Source: Pseudobdellovibrionaceae bacterium
Lineage (GTDB): Bacteria; Bdellovibrionota; FAC87; UBA2466; JACKAF01
Direction of reading: 5' to 3'
NCBI GenBank assembly: GCA_020635235.1
Contig: JACKAF010000003.1
Location: forward strand, 1 to 64,000
DNA length: 64,000 nucleotides
Of this stretch, positions 17,392-26,301 are shown one piece after another. The translations under genes and the position numbers were made by a program. A model generated the notes under the pieces. That model did no database searches, was not told the origin of the DNA, and saw only the letters and a program-made list of their open reading frames with translations. Each line of letters begins with the position of its first letter. Position 1 is the first letter of the stretch.

Positions 17392-20300
17392 TTAGAGCAT
17401 TAGTGAAGGGGACGCCTTAGTAGGTTTCTGCTTCTTTCTCTCCTGCAAACACATTGTGGAGACTGGAGTTTGACGCATCTGTGCGATGGCCCTTGTTCCG
17501 GCTCGTGCTGCAGGAATGGTCGTGAAGTAGCAGAGGTTGCGCATCAAGGTGTTTCGTCGAAGCTCGTAAGCGGCACCAACCTCGTGGATACCCAAGGTCG
17601 AGGTGTTGATGACCAGCTGAATGTCACCATTCTTGATCATATCCACAACGTGCGGCCGCCCTTCGTCGACTTTGTTTACAATTTCAATATTTAAGCCGTG
17701 ATCTTCCAGATAGGCGGCAGTCCCCCGAGTCCCACACAAGGTGAAACCCAAGTCGTGCAGCTCTATCGCTATCGGAGCGAGGGCCTTTTTGTCGGCATCT
17801 CGCACACTCAAGAATACGCGTCCCTCTTGGGGTAAACGGAATCCGGAGCTGAGCATGGCCTTGGCAAAGGCCTCGCCGAAAGTCGCGCCACCTCCCATGA
17901 CTTCACCCGTGGAACGCATTTCAGGTCCGAGGATAATGTCTGTGCGTGGAAACTTCTGGAACGGGAAGACGGATTCTTTCACGTAAACCCGATCCATGGT
18001 CAAGTCTTCTGGTACGTTCATGTCCTTGAGCTTCTTGCCCATCATCACTTTCATCGCGATCTGAGAGAAAGGGATGCCTCGAGCTTTGCTGGAGAATGGC
18101 ACCGTTCGGGAGGCGCGCGGGTTTACTTCCAGGATATAAATCTTTCCGTTTTCAATCGCGAACTGGATATTTATCAGCCCGAGCACTTTGAGTTCTTTTG
18201 CCAACAATCCGGTTTGCCGTATCAGCTCTTCTTGGACTTCGCCACTGAGTGAAATGGGCGGCAGAGTGCAAGAGGAGTCTCCAGAATGTACGCCGGCCTC
18301 GTGCACCTGTTCCAGGATTCCGCAAACAAGAAGCTGTTCACCGTCCCAAATCCCGTCTACATCGACCTCAATCGCACTCTTCAGGAAGCGGTCGATAAGT
18401 AGAGGGGCTTCGGGAGTGATTTCGATTCCCTTAAGGATCCAGCGCTGAAAATCTCGACTGTTGTAGATGATTTCCATTCCACGTCCGCCCAGTACGTAAG
18501 ATGGGCGAACCAGGAGTGGGAAACCGAGTTTTTCGGCCGCCGCGACCGCGTTCTTTCTGTCGGTGACAGTACTGCTCTCCGGTTGGCGCAAATCCAACTG
18601 GTGACAGAGTGCACGGAACTTGTCGCGATCTTCCGCTACCTCAATGGCCTCGCTCGGAGTGCCCATGATGGGGTAGTTGAGCTTGTGAAGTTGCTTTGAA
18701 AGGTTAAGCGGAGTCTGCCCACCAAAGTGCACGACAATGCCATCCGGTTTTTCTGTTTCCAGGACGTTGATAATGTCTTCCAAGAACAGAGGCTCAAAGA
18801 ACAATTTGTCACTGATGTCGTAGTCCGTACTGACGGTCTCGGGGTTGCAGTTGACCATGATGCTTTCATAGCCTTCTTCACGGATGGCTTTGGAAGCTTG
18901 CACGCAGCAGTAATCAAACTCGATTCCCTGGCCAATGCGGTTCGGACCGCCTCCAAGAATGACGATTTTCTTTTTTCCGCTCGACGGGTTGGGGTCCCCA
19001 TACTGTTCATAGGTAGAATAAAAGTACGGTGTGTTCGAGGCGAATTCTGCGCCGCAAGTATCTACCATCTTGAAGACCGGTTTTACCCCGGCGTGCTGTC
19101 TCTTGGCGCGCACCTGGACTTCTGAACTCTGTATGAAATGCGCGATCGCCGCATCTGAAAAACCCTCTCGCTTCCATTTGTAGAGAGTTTCTTTCGGGAC
19201 GTCGGAGAGCCGGCCTTCCCAAGTGGCGATCTCCCGTTCTGTCTCGATGAGAGAGTAGATTTGGCGCACGAACCAAGGGTCCACCTTGGTAATACGCGAA
19301 ACTTCCTCGGCAGAGACTCCCTCACGCATGGCCTGCGCCATCCAAAGGAGACGATCGGGCTTGGGATTCTTGAGATAATTGCGCACACCTTCGACCCAGG
19401 CTTCTCCCGAACGCAGTTTACGCCGTTCCTTTAGTGGGTTGAGTCCCCAAAGATTCGTTTCCAGCGAGCGTAAAGCTTTCTGCAGCGACTCTCGGAAAGT
19501 CCGTCCAAAGGCCATCACTTCTCCCACCGAGCGCATTTGAGGAGAAAGACGAGAATCCGATCGGGGAAATTTCTCGAAAGCAAAGCGCGGAATTTTTGTG
19601 ACTACGTAGTCGATACTCGGTTCAAAGCAGGACGGGGTCATCTTTGTGATGTCGTTTGGAATCTCATCCAACGAGTAGCCCACCGCCAGTTTGGTCGCGA
19701 TTTTAGCGATGGGAAAGCCTGTTGCCTTAGAAGCCAAGGCGGAGCTTCGAGACACGCGCGGATTCATTTCGATCGCTACTACGCGCCCGGTCTGTGGATT
19801 GACTGCAAACTGGATGTTGGATCCCCCTGTGTCCACGCCCACTTCGCGGATAATCGCAAGTGCCATATCGCGCATTGCCTGGTACTCCACGTCCGTCAGG
19901 GTTTGCGCAGGGGCGACGGTTACGCTGTCGCCGGTATGGACGCCCATCGGATCGATGTTCTCGATAGAACACACGATGACGACGTTGTCTTTGGAGTCTC
20001 GCATAACCTCGAGCTCATACTCTTTCCAGCCCAAAACGGATTCTTCGACGAGAACATCATTGATGGGACTGGCCTCGATGCCGCGAGCTACTTCCGCGGT
20101 AAACTCTTCGATGTTGTAGGCGATGCTGGCTCCCGTTCCTCCGAGCGTGAAGGAAGGCCGGATGACACACGGAAAGCCGAGCTGCTCGCTGACCTGAATA
20201 GCCTGCGAGATAGTGCGCGCGTTGCCACTGCGTGCGTAGTCGATGCCCAGTTTGTTGAGAACTTTCTTGAAGAGCTCGCGATCCTCTGCTGTTTCGATGG

Positions 20301-20664
20301 CACGCTGGTTAGCGCCAATCAGCTCTACGCCGTACTTTTCCAAAATGCCTTTTTTGCTGAGATTCATTGCGAGGTTAAGCGCCGTCTGCCCACCCATCGT
20401 GGGGAGCAGGGCGTCCGGGCGTTCCCGCTTGATGATGTCTTCAAGGTACTCGAGCGTGAGCGGCTCCACATAGGTGCGATCGGCGAAGTCGGGATCGGTC
20501 ATGATGGTTGCTGGGTTGCTGTTTACCAGGATGACCTCGAAACCCTCTTCCTTGAGGGTCTTGCAGGCCTGCGTTCCTGAATAATCGAACTCGCAAGCTT
20601 GCCCGATCACGATCGGGCCAGAACCAATGATAAGGATGCGCTTTATGTCAGTCCGTTTCGGCAT
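17392..20664 (-). CDS. carB: Carbamoyl-phosphate synthase large subunit
   Basis: CarB makes carbamoyl phosphate from bicarbonate, ATP and ammonia delivered by CarA, feeding pyrimidine and arginine synthesis. The 1090-residue protein shows both ATP-grasp halves: IGSGPIVIGQACEFDYSG at the N terminus and GGGPNRIGQGIEFDYC at the start of the second half, with EMNPRVSRSSALASKATG and EVNPRASRTVPFSSKA as the paired nucleotide-binding segments. The C-terminal allosteric domain is present (about 950-1065). It ends with a Lys-rich tail (QERKKQKPTKASPSLML) that is not part of the fold I know. An AGAGG site precedes the ATG, six bases after the unknown gene. Confidence 0.97.
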   Translation of the reverse strand: MPKRTDIKRILIIGSGPIVIGQACEFDYSGTQACKTLKEEGFEVILVNSNPATIMTDPDFADRTYVEPLTLEYLEDIIKRERPDALLPTMGGQTALNLAMNLSKKGILEKYGVELIGANQRAIETAEDRELFKKVLNKLGIDYARSGNARTISQAIQVSEQLGFPCVIRPSFTLGGTGASIAYNIEEFTAEVARGIEASPINDVLVEESVLGWKEYELEVMRDSKDNVVIVCSIENIDPMGVHTGDSVTVAPAQTLTDVEYQAMRDMALAIIREVGVDTGGSNIQFAVNPQTGRVVAIEMNPRVSRSSALASKATGFPIAKIATKLAVGYSLDEIPNDITKMTPSCFEPSIDYVVTKIPRFAFEKFPRSDSRLSPQMRSVGEVMAFGRTFRESLQKALRSLETNLWGLNPLKERRKLRSGEAWVEGVRNYLKNPKPDRLLWMAQAMREGVSAEEVSRITKVDPWFVRQIYSLIETEREIATWEGRLSDVPKETLYKWKREGFSDAAIAHFIQSSEVQVRAKRQHAGVKPVFKMVDTCGAEFASNTPYFYSTYEQYGDPNPSSGKKKIVILGGGPNRIGQGIEFDYCCVQASKAIREEGYESIMVNCNPETVSTDYDISDKLFFEPLFLEDIINVLETEKPDGIVVHFGGQTPLNLSKQLHKLNYPIMGTPSEAIEVAEDRDKFRALCHQLDLRQPESSTVTDRKNAVAAAEKLGFPLLVRPSYVLGGRGMEIIYNSRDFQRWILKGIEITPEAPLLIDRFLKSAIEVDVDGIWDGEQLLVCGILEQVHEAGVHSGDSSCTLPPISLSGEVQEELIRQTGLLAKELKVLGLINIQFAIENGKIYILEVNPRASRTVPFSSKARGIPFSQIAMKVMMGKKLKDMNVPEDLTMDRVYVKESVFPFQKFPRTDIILGPEMRSTGEVMGGGATFGEAFAKAMLSSGFRLPQEGRVFLSVRDADKKALAPIAIELHDLGFTLCGTRGTAAYLEDHGLNIEIVNKVDEGRPHVVDMIKNGDIQLVINTSTLGIHEVGAAYELRRNTLMRNLCYFTTIPAARAGTRAIAQMRQTPVSTMCLQERKKQKPTKASPSLML

Positions 20665-20670
20665 AGCCTC

Positions 20671-21336
20671 TTATATCCTACTGTTATCATCATAAATCTT
20701 CTCAATCGGAAGATGTGAATAGAGCCTGTGTTTCAAGTACATTCCAACTAGGAGCCAAAGCCAATTCTGGTAAGTAGAGAAGTCTTTGTTCCGTTTGAAA
20801 GTTTTAATCTTTGTCTTGATGTAAGGGTGCACTTCTGCCGGGTGATAAGAAGGCTTGCGCAAGAAAAGATACTTCTGCTTCTTGCTTGCCTCCGGATCTC
20901 CGACCAAGCGTGCTTCCAGGAAGTCTCCCTTTGAGAACGCGACTTGTTCGGCCCCTTTTAAGTTTTTCACCCAAAAAATTTCACCAGTATAGAGTTCTTT
21001 GAGCTTGAGCTCGGTGTCGGGGGTTTTTTGCACGGAATACAGGCCGCGTTGGTTAGCTACCTTCACGTGTTTCCAAACGCCCGCTTCTTCCCCGCTCAAG
21101 GTCTCGATGGTTTCCGGCAAGTTGTGTTCAAAGAAGCACCAGTCGTAGAAATAGTCCCACAAGTCTTCGATCAGTCCGGTGTTATCCGGCTGGTTTAGCG
21201 TGATGCGCAAACGAGTGTGAAAATCGCGTCGCATCTCTGCGAGTTTAGCCTTGTCGACGCTTTCAATGATTTTTTGAACCAGACGCTCGAAATCCGGTGC
21301 GCCACTGTCAGGCTGATTTTTCAACGCTTCACTCAT
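20671..21336 (-). CDS. Unknown protein encoded between carA and carB
   Basis: I do not recognise this 221-residue protein firmly. It has no signal peptide or membrane segment and is rich in charged and aromatic residues (LWDYFYDWCFFEHNLPETI near 60-80; TYQNWLWLLVGMYLKHRLYSHL near the end). A middle strand-rich part (GLYSVQ, LKLKELYTGEIFWV, FSKGDFLEARL) looks like the small beta domain that follows a helical DWxxF segment in some SEC-C-associated proteins, but that is a loose impression. Its ATG overlaps the carA stop by four bases and it ends six bases before carB. It is thus cotranslated with both subunits of carbamoyl-phosphate synthase, and a role in pyrimidine metabolism is possible but unproven. 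Confidence 0.75.
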   Translation of the reverse strand: MSEALKNQPDSGAPDFERLVQKIIESVDKAKLAEMRRDFHTRLRITLNQPDNTGLIEDLWDYFYDWCFFEHNLPETIETLSGEEAGVWKHVKVANQRGLYSVQKTPDTELKLKELYTGEIFWVKNLKGAEQVAFSKGDFLEARLVGDPEASKKQKYLFLRKPSYHPAEVHPYIKTKIKTFKRNKDFSTYQNWLWLLVGMYLKHRLYSHLPIEKIYDDNSRI

Positions 21337-22442
21337 TGAAGATAATGCTCCATGAAGTTGTCGAAGAGGTACGAGGCATCGCTGGGCCCAGGGCCAGCTT
21401 CCGGGTGGAACTGAATACTTTGCAGTTTAAGTCCCGCGGAGGCGTAGCCTTCCACTGTTTTGTCGTTCAAGCTCAAGTGAGTAAGCTCCAGATCCCGGTT
21501 GCCCTCAATCTCTTCCATCGGGATGGCAAAGCCATGGTTTTGCGAGGTAACGAGAATGCGTCCCGAGCGCATGTCCTTAACCGGGTGATTGACCCCGTGG
21601 TGACCAAACTTGAGCTTATACGTGCTCATTCCAAGAGCGCGGGAAAGGAGCTGGTGCCCCATGCAGATGGCGAAGATCGGATATTTGCCGATGAGAGCCT
21701 TCAGGCTTTGCAGGACCTGCTCACTTACCTGGGACGGGTCTCCAGGTCCGTTAGAAAGCAAGATTGCATCGGGATTTCGCGCCGAAACCTCTTCCGCGGT
21801 AGTGTTGTACGGAACAACCACGACTCGGAAACCTCTGCGCTTGAGATGGCGGAGGATGTTTGTTTTTACTCCAAAGTCGTAAACCAGAATCGTCTTGCCG
21901 GCGTTAGAGGACGCTTCAAACTCATAGGCGGACTTGCAGCTGACCGAGGAAACAAGCTCCAAACCTTCCATCGATGGGACTTCTTGAAGAAGCCCTTTTG
22001 CTTTTTCGACCACGGCATCCTTAAACAGGCCTTCCGTGGAGAGAATAACTCCACGCTGAGCGCCCTCGGCTCGCAAGCGGATGGTGATTTCGCGCGTGTC
22101 GACATCGGTGATACCGGGGACCCCGGCCTTTTCGAGATATTTGTGAAGGCTTTCGTGTGCGCGCCAGTTAGAAGGTTCTTCGCAATAGTCTCGTACGACG
22201 ACGCCGCTTAGGAACAGCGAGGCGGACTCTGTGTCTTCGCGATTGACCCCAGTGTTTCCGATATGGGGGTATGTCATTGTGACTATTTGATTGCTGTAAG
22301 ACGGATCGGTGAAGATTTCCTGGTAGCCCGACATGCCCGTGTTGAAGACGACTTCGCCCCCACGGGATTGCTTGGCCCCAAACCCGGTTCCCAGAAAAAG
22401 GTGCCCGTTTTCTAGATATAGTGCAGACGGCCATCGGCTCAT
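21333..22442 (-). CDS. carA: Carbamoyl-phosphate synthase small subunit (glutaminase)
   Basis: CarA hydrolyses glutamine and channels ammonia to CarB. The 369-residue protein has the N-terminal CarA domain (VVFNTGMSGYQEIFTDPSYS) and the C-terminal class I amidotransferase domain with the nucleophile Cys260 in FAICMGHQLL and the His-Glu pair in QFHPEAGPGP. The start codon overlaps the pyrC stop (ATGA) and its end overlaps the unknown gene by four bases. The arrangement places it in the pyrimidine rather than an arginine operon. Confidence 0.96.
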   Translation of the reverse strand: MSRWPSALYLENGHLFLGTGFGAKQSRGGEVVFNTGMSGYQEIFTDPSYSNQIVTMTYPHIGNTGVNREDTESASLFLSGVVVRDYCEEPSNWRAHESLHKYLEKAGVPGITDVDTREITIRLRAEGAQRGVILSTEGLFKDAVVEKAKGLLQEVPSMEGLELVSSVSCKSAYEFEASSNAGKTILVYDFGVKTNILRHLKRRGFRVVVVPYNTTAEEVSARNPDAILLSNGPGDPSQVSEQVLQSLKALIGKYPIFAICMGHQLLSRALGMSTYKLKFGHHGVNHPVKDMRSGRILVTSQNHGFAIPMEEIEGNRDLELTHLSLNDKTVEGYASAGLKLQSIQFHPEAGPGPSDASYLFDNFMEHYLQ

Positions 22443-23734
22443 CGTGCTTCCTCCGATGCGTTATAGATCACTTTGCCACCGGTTACGGTGAAGCGAACTT
22501 TTCCCCGAACCTTGTACCCATCAAATGGAGTATTTCGGCTCTTTGATTTGAAAGTAGTTTTATCGATCGCGTACTCGGCGCTGGGATCAAAAATGGAAAC
22601 GTCTCCGTCGGATCCGGGTTTTAAGTCCCCTTTGGGGAGTCCCAAAATTTTTGCGGGTGCAGCAGTCATAGCGTCAACGATCCGGCTCAAGGGGATGCCC
22701 TTCTCGTGATGCAAGCGGTAGTAAAACGGCAGAGCGATTTCCAGTCCCACCATTCCGAATGCGGCAAGATCGTATTCAACTTCCTTTTCCGTAACTGAAT
22801 GGGGCGCGTGATCCGTAGCCAAGGCGTCGATCGTGCCGTCCTTGACTCCCTCTATCAAGGCGTCCACATCCACTTGTTCTCTGAGCGGCGGAGCCACTTT
22901 AGTGTTGGTATCATAGTTGCCGACTGCATCGTCCGTCAAAATGAGGTGATGCGGCGTGGCTTCTCCGGTTACTTTGATTCCTTTTGCCTTTGCTTCCCGC
23001 AACAGGCGTACACTTCCGGCGGTGCTTACATGTGCGATATGAAGTCGGGCGCCCGTAAGTTCGGCAAGCAATATGTCGCGGGCGACAATGACTTCCTCTG
23101 CGGCTTTGGGATTTCCGCGCAGTCCGAAGCGAGTCGAGTTCACGCCCTCGTTCATAACCCCTAGCCCTTTGAGGCAGGTGCATTCGGCGTGAGAAATAAC
23201 TGCAAGATCGAACTTCTTGGAGTAGTCCAGCGCTTTGCGCATGATGTAGGAATCCTGAACCGTCGCACCGTCATCGGAAATTCCTACAATTCCGGCCTCA
23301 AACATGGAGCCGATTTCGGCAAGCTGCTTGCCCTCTAAACCCTTGGTAATGGCACCGATCGCATAAATGTTGACGTCGCAGTTGCTGGCTTTTTGATAAA
23401 TGTAGCTGGTGACGAAAGGGTTATCGTTTACCGGTTTGGTATTTGCCATGCAGGCAATAGAAGTGAAGCCACCTGCCGCCGCTGCCAAGGCACCGCTCTC
23501 AATAGTTTCCTTGTGCGAGAAACCCGGGTCTCGCAGGTGGGTATGCATGTCCACCCAGCCAGGAGTAACGATGCAGCCAGCGGCGTCCACAACGCGGACG
23601 CCTGGGTGGGATCCCGCCTCGATGCCGCTCTTTATCGCGCTGACTTTTCCGTCCAAGATCAAAACGTCGAGCGTACCGTCCAGCTCCTGGCTAGGATCCA
23701 CCACTCTACCGTTTTTAATCAGAAGATTGCTCAT
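22439..23734 (-). CDS. pyrC: Dihydroorotase, class I type
   Basis: PyrC closes carbamoyl aspartate to dihydroorotate, the third step of pyrimidine synthesis. The frame is open 61 codons upstream through pyrB, but the ATG at 23734 overlaps the pyrB stop by four bases and starts the conserved LLIKNGRVVDPS, giving 431 residues. Zinc ligands are in VDMHTHLRDPG, and HIAHVSTAG, HHLILTD and ATDHAPHS follow, all typical of the amidohydrolase-type (class I) enzyme. The strict pyrB-pyrC-carA order with overlaps supports one operon. Confidence 0.95.
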   Translation of the reverse strand: MSNLLIKNGRVVDPSQELDGTLDVLILDGKVSAIKSGIEAGSHPGVRVVDAAGCIVTPGWVDMHTHLRDPGFSHKETIESGALAAAAGGFTSIACMANTKPVNDNPFVTSYIYQKASNCDVNIYAIGAITKGLEGKQLAEIGSMFEAGIVGISDDGATVQDSYIMRKALDYSKKFDLAVISHAECTCLKGLGVMNEGVNSTRFGLRGNPKAAEEVIVARDILLAELTGARLHIAHVSTAGSVRLLREAKAKGIKVTGEATPHHLILTDDAVGNYDTNTKVAPPLREQVDVDALIEGVKDGTIDALATDHAPHSVTEKEVEYDLAAFGMVGLEIALPFYYRLHHEKGIPLSRIVDAMTAAPAKILGLPKGDLKPGSDGDVSIFDPSAEYAIDKTTFKSKSRNTPFDGYKVRGKVRFTVTGGKVIYNASEEAR

Positions 23735-24693
23735 ACCATCGTCCCTTCGTGGAGGGCTTCGCCACCGGTGAGCAGATGGAATATCGCCATGCGCACAAAG
23801 ACACCGTTTCCGACTTGATTCAAAATCACAGAATGCGGGCCATCGACGACATCCGGGGAGAGTTCCACCCCGCGATTGACCGGGCCCGGGTGCATGATTA
23901 GCACATCCGGCTTGCAATGTTTTAGGGTTTCTGTGGAGACGCCATAAAAGCGTGCGTATTCCCCACCGCTAGGGTTTTGCGCTGGATTGAGTCGCTCTAG
24001 CTGAATCCGCAAAACCATCACGACGTCCTGGTCGCGGACGGCCGCCTTAAGATCTGTGTAAGCCGCTACCCCGAGCGCTTCGATCTGAGGCGGCAGGAGG
24101 GTCGGTGGGCCACAAACGCTAACCTTCGCACCCATCGTTTGGAGTGCGTAAATATCAGAGCGCGCAACCCGGCTGTGCGCAATGTCCCCAACAATAAGGA
24201 CACGTAGGCCGGCAAAATCACCTTTGAACTCGCGCAAAGTCATCAGGTCCAGGAGCGCCTGCGTGGGGTGCTCATGGAAGCCGTCCCCAGCGTTCACCAC
24301 TGGGATCCCAAGCGCCCGGTCGATGTGGTGGGGCGAGCCCGCGGAGGGGTGCCGGAGCACAAGGATGTCGGGTTGCATGGCCTCAATAGTCCGGGCGGTG
24401 TCCAGCAGGGTTTCACCTTTGCCGGTCGAGCTAGCCTCTTTCGTCAGGACTACGGTATTGCCGCCCAAATTCTTTGCCGCCAATGCGAAGGAGCTTCGTG
24501 TCCGGGTGCTGGGCTCAAAAAACAGCATTACGGCGTTCTTGCCGGCCAGACTTTTCGGAAACTGCGCTTTGCGATTGCGGATTGCCTTGAAATAAAAGGC
24601 ACAATCCAATATTTGCTCAATGTGGTGTTTTTTTAAAAGTTCTGTCCCGAGGATTGACTTGATTCCAAGAACGTTGCGAGCGGTCACATCCAT
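23731..24693 (-). CDS. pyrB: Aspartate carbamoyltransferase catalytic subunit
   Basis: PyrB condenses carbamoyl phosphate with aspartate, the committed step of pyrimidine synthesis. The 320-residue protein has the carbamoyl-phosphate loop FFEPSTRTRSSF, then HPTQALLDLMT, and the aspartate-side loop HPGPVNRGVEL. It is the first gene of the pyrB-pyrC-carA-unknown-carB operon. No regulatory subunit gene (pyrI) is near, so it may be the unregulated trimer type. The ATG lacks a clear ribosome site. I see no PyrR-type attenuator in the leader, only a candidate promoter. Confidence 0.96.
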   Translation of the reverse strand: MDVTARNVLGIKSILGTELLKKHHIEQILDCAFYFKAIRNRKAQFPKSLAGKNAVMLFFEPSTRTRSSFALAAKNLGGNTVVLTKEASSTGKGETLLDTARTIEAMQPDILVLRHPSAGSPHHIDRALGIPVVNAGDGFHEHPTQALLDLMTLREFKGDFAGLRVLIVGDIAHSRVARSDIYALQTMGAKVSVCGPPTLLPPQIEALGVAAYTDLKAAVRDQDVVMVLRIQLERLNPAQNPSGGEYARFYGVSTETLKHCKPDVLIMHPGPVNRGVELSPDVVDGPHSVILNQVGNGVFVRMAIFHLLTGGEALHEGTMV

Positions 24694-24734
24694 AAGGTTT
24701 ACAAAGCTTTGAAGGGCCCAAAAAGGTTCCAGTT

Positions 24735-24763
24735 GTTCTAATTGAAATGACTGGAGAAATCAA
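24735..24763 (-). promoter_or_regulatory. Candidate promoter of the pyrimidine operon
   Basis: On the minus strand TTGATT (24758-24763) and TAGAAC (24735-24740) are spaced by 17 bases, about 40 bases ahead of the pyrB start. The match is moderate. The stretch between it and pyrB contains small dyads (GGGCCC, AAAGCTTT) but no obvious attenuator. Confidence 0.35.
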
Positions 24764-24778
24764 GCCTCCTGCGGCGGT

Positions 24779-24807
24779 TTGATTTGTATCGAAAGTTGCG
24801 GTATTTA
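24779..24807 (+). promoter_or_regulatory. Candidate promoter of pdxS
   Basis: TTGATT (24779-24784) and TATTTA (24802-24807) are 17 bases apart, about 30 bases ahead of the pdxS start. The -10 match is weak. It would be divergent from, and about 15 bases away from, the candidate pyrB promoter. Confidence 0.28.
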
Positions 24808-24838
24808 CAGCCGGTTATGCGATTTCGGAGGCATATAA

Positions 24839-25714
24839 ATGAGTGAAATGAGACTAAAAACTGGCCTGGCGGAGATGCTCAAGGGCGGTGTGATTATGGA
24901 CGTGGTGAATGCGGAGCAGGCCAAGATCGCCGAACAGGCCGGCGCGGTGGCCGTGATGGCACTCGAACGGGTGCCCGCAGACATCCGCAAGCAGGGCGGA
25001 GTGGCCCGGATGTCCGATCCCCAGATGATTTTGGAAATCATGGATGCGGTATCCATCCCCGTGATGGCAAAGGCGCGTATTGGCCATTTCGTGGAGGCCC
25101 AGATTCTGGAGGCTCTAGGGGTGGACTATGTGGATGAGAGCGAAGTGCTCACCCCCGCTGACGAAGAGCACCATATCGACAAATTCAAGTTCAAGGTCCC
25201 GTTCGTGTGCGGGGCGCGCAATTTGGGTGAGGCCCTCCGGCGCATTGCCGAAGGGGCAGCGATGATCCGCACCAAAGGCGAGGCGGGTTCTGGCAATATT
25301 GTCGAGGCCGTACGCCATCTTCGTGCGATGCACTCTCAGATGCGGCGCCTGACGCTGCTTGGGGACGAGGAGTTGGTGCACGAGGCGAAGGAGACGGGCG
25401 CACCCCTGGAGCTTATCCGTTGGGTGGCAAAGCATGGAAAGCTTCCCGTCCCTAATTTTGCAGCGGGCGGTGTTTCGACCCCTGCCGACGCGGCGCTGGT
25501 TCGTCAGTTGGGCGCGGAGGCCGTTTTCGTCGGCTCTGGCATCTTCAAGTCTGAAGATCCGGCCCCCAGGGCTCGGGCTATTGTGGAAGCGACCACCAAT
25601 TACCAGGACCCGGCCGTGCTGGCTAAATGCTCACGCGGGCTCGGTGAACCCATGAAAGGTCTCGATATCCACCAGCTGGCTCCCGAAGAACGTCTCCAGG
25701 AACGCGGGTGGTAG
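24839..25714 (+). CDS. pdxS: Pyridoxal 5'-phosphate synthase subunit PdxS
   Basis: PdxS condenses ribose 5-phosphate, glyceraldehyde 3-phosphate and ammonia to pyridoxal phosphate in a 12-mer with PdxT. The 291-residue protein has the family's nearly invariant stretches: LKGGVIMDVVNAEQAKIAE, AVAVMALERVPADIRKQGG and FVGSGIFKSEDP. The ATG is seven bases after GGAGG. The gene overlaps pdxT by seven bases. The operon gives the cell a ribose-type (DXP-independent) vitamin B6 route. Confidence 0.97.
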   Translation: MSEMRLKTGLAEMLKGGVIMDVVNAEQAKIAEQAGAVAVMALERVPADIRKQGGVARMSDPQMILEIMDAVSIPVMAKARIGHFVEAQILEALGVDYVDESEVLTPADEEHHIDKFKFKVPFVCGARNLGEALRRIAEGAAMIRTKGEAGSGNIVEAVRHLRAMHSQMRRLTLLGDEELVHEAKETGAPLELIRWVAKHGKLPVPNFAAGGVSTPADAALVRQLGAEAVFVGSGIFKSEDPAPRARAIVEATTNYQDPAVLAKCSRGLGEPMKGLDIHQLAPEERLQERGW

Positions 25715-26292
25715 AAAAGCAGCGCATTGGAATCCTTGCTTTGCAGGGAGCGGTAAAGCCGCACGTCGAAAAACTCGTTCAGCTCGGTGTGGAAGTTGTG
25801 GAGGTGCTGACGCCCTATACGCTGGCCTCGGTGGACGCGCTGATCGTTCCCGGGGGGGAGAGCTCCGCGTTTCTGCATCTCATCGAGATGAATGGCCTTT
25901 GGGATCCGCTGCTGGAGTTCGGTAGGGAGAAACCCGTTTGGGGGATCTGCGCCGGCGCGATTCTTATGGCCTCGGAAGTGCTGCACCCTGCGCAGCGGTC
26001 GCTCAACTTGTTTGATGCTACCGTCGAGAGAAATGCTTATGGGCGCCAGCTACAAAGTTTTGTGAGCGCTCTCGAGCCGGCTCCAGCGTGGGAAGAAGAG
26101 GGCGTGGAAGGGGTTTTTATTAGGGCCCCGCGCATAAAGAATGTGGGCCCCAAGGTCGTGCCGCTGTTATCCTATAAAGGTGAGATGGTAATGGCCCGGG
26201 AAGGGAAGCACCTGATTTCCACCTTCCACCCTGAATTGACCGAGTCCCCCGCAGTACACCGGTATTTTTTGGGTCTGTGCGGAACAACATGA
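25708..26292 (+). CDS. pdxT: Pyridoxal 5'-phosphate synthase glutaminase subunit PdxT
   Basis: PdxT releases ammonia from glutamine for PdxS. The 194-residue protein starts at GTG (25708), inside the last codons of pdxS, and opens with the expected IGILALQGAV. The glutamine-binding GGESS (49-53; usually GGEST), nucleophile Cys81 in GICAGAI, and His174/Glu176 in FHPELT complete the triad. The overlap with pdxS couples their translation. Confidence 0.95.
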   Translation: MVEKQRIGILALQGAVKPHVEKLVQLGVEVVEVLTPYTLASVDALIVPGGESSAFLHLIEMNGLWDPLLEFGREKPVWGICAGAILMASEVLHPAQRSLNLFDATVERNAYGRQLQSFVSALEPAPAWEEEGVEGVFIRAPRIKNVGPKVVPLLSYKGEMVMAREGKHLISTFHPELTESPAVHRYFLGLCGTT

Positions 26293-26301
26293 GCTTGCAA
26301 C

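Noticed and set aside
19537..20580. 347-codon open frame on the plus strand opposite carB
   Set aside because: It is antisense to the conserved N-terminal half of carB, has no ribosome site and encodes no recognisable protein.
21297..22211. 304-codon open frame on the plus strand opposite carA
   Set aside because: It mirrors carA codons, has low-complexity character and no family match.
23735..23917. N-terminal extension of pyrC
   Set aside because: The extra 61 codons overlap pyrB on the same strand in another frame and carry no conserved sequence. The ATGA junction at 23731-23734 explains the real start.
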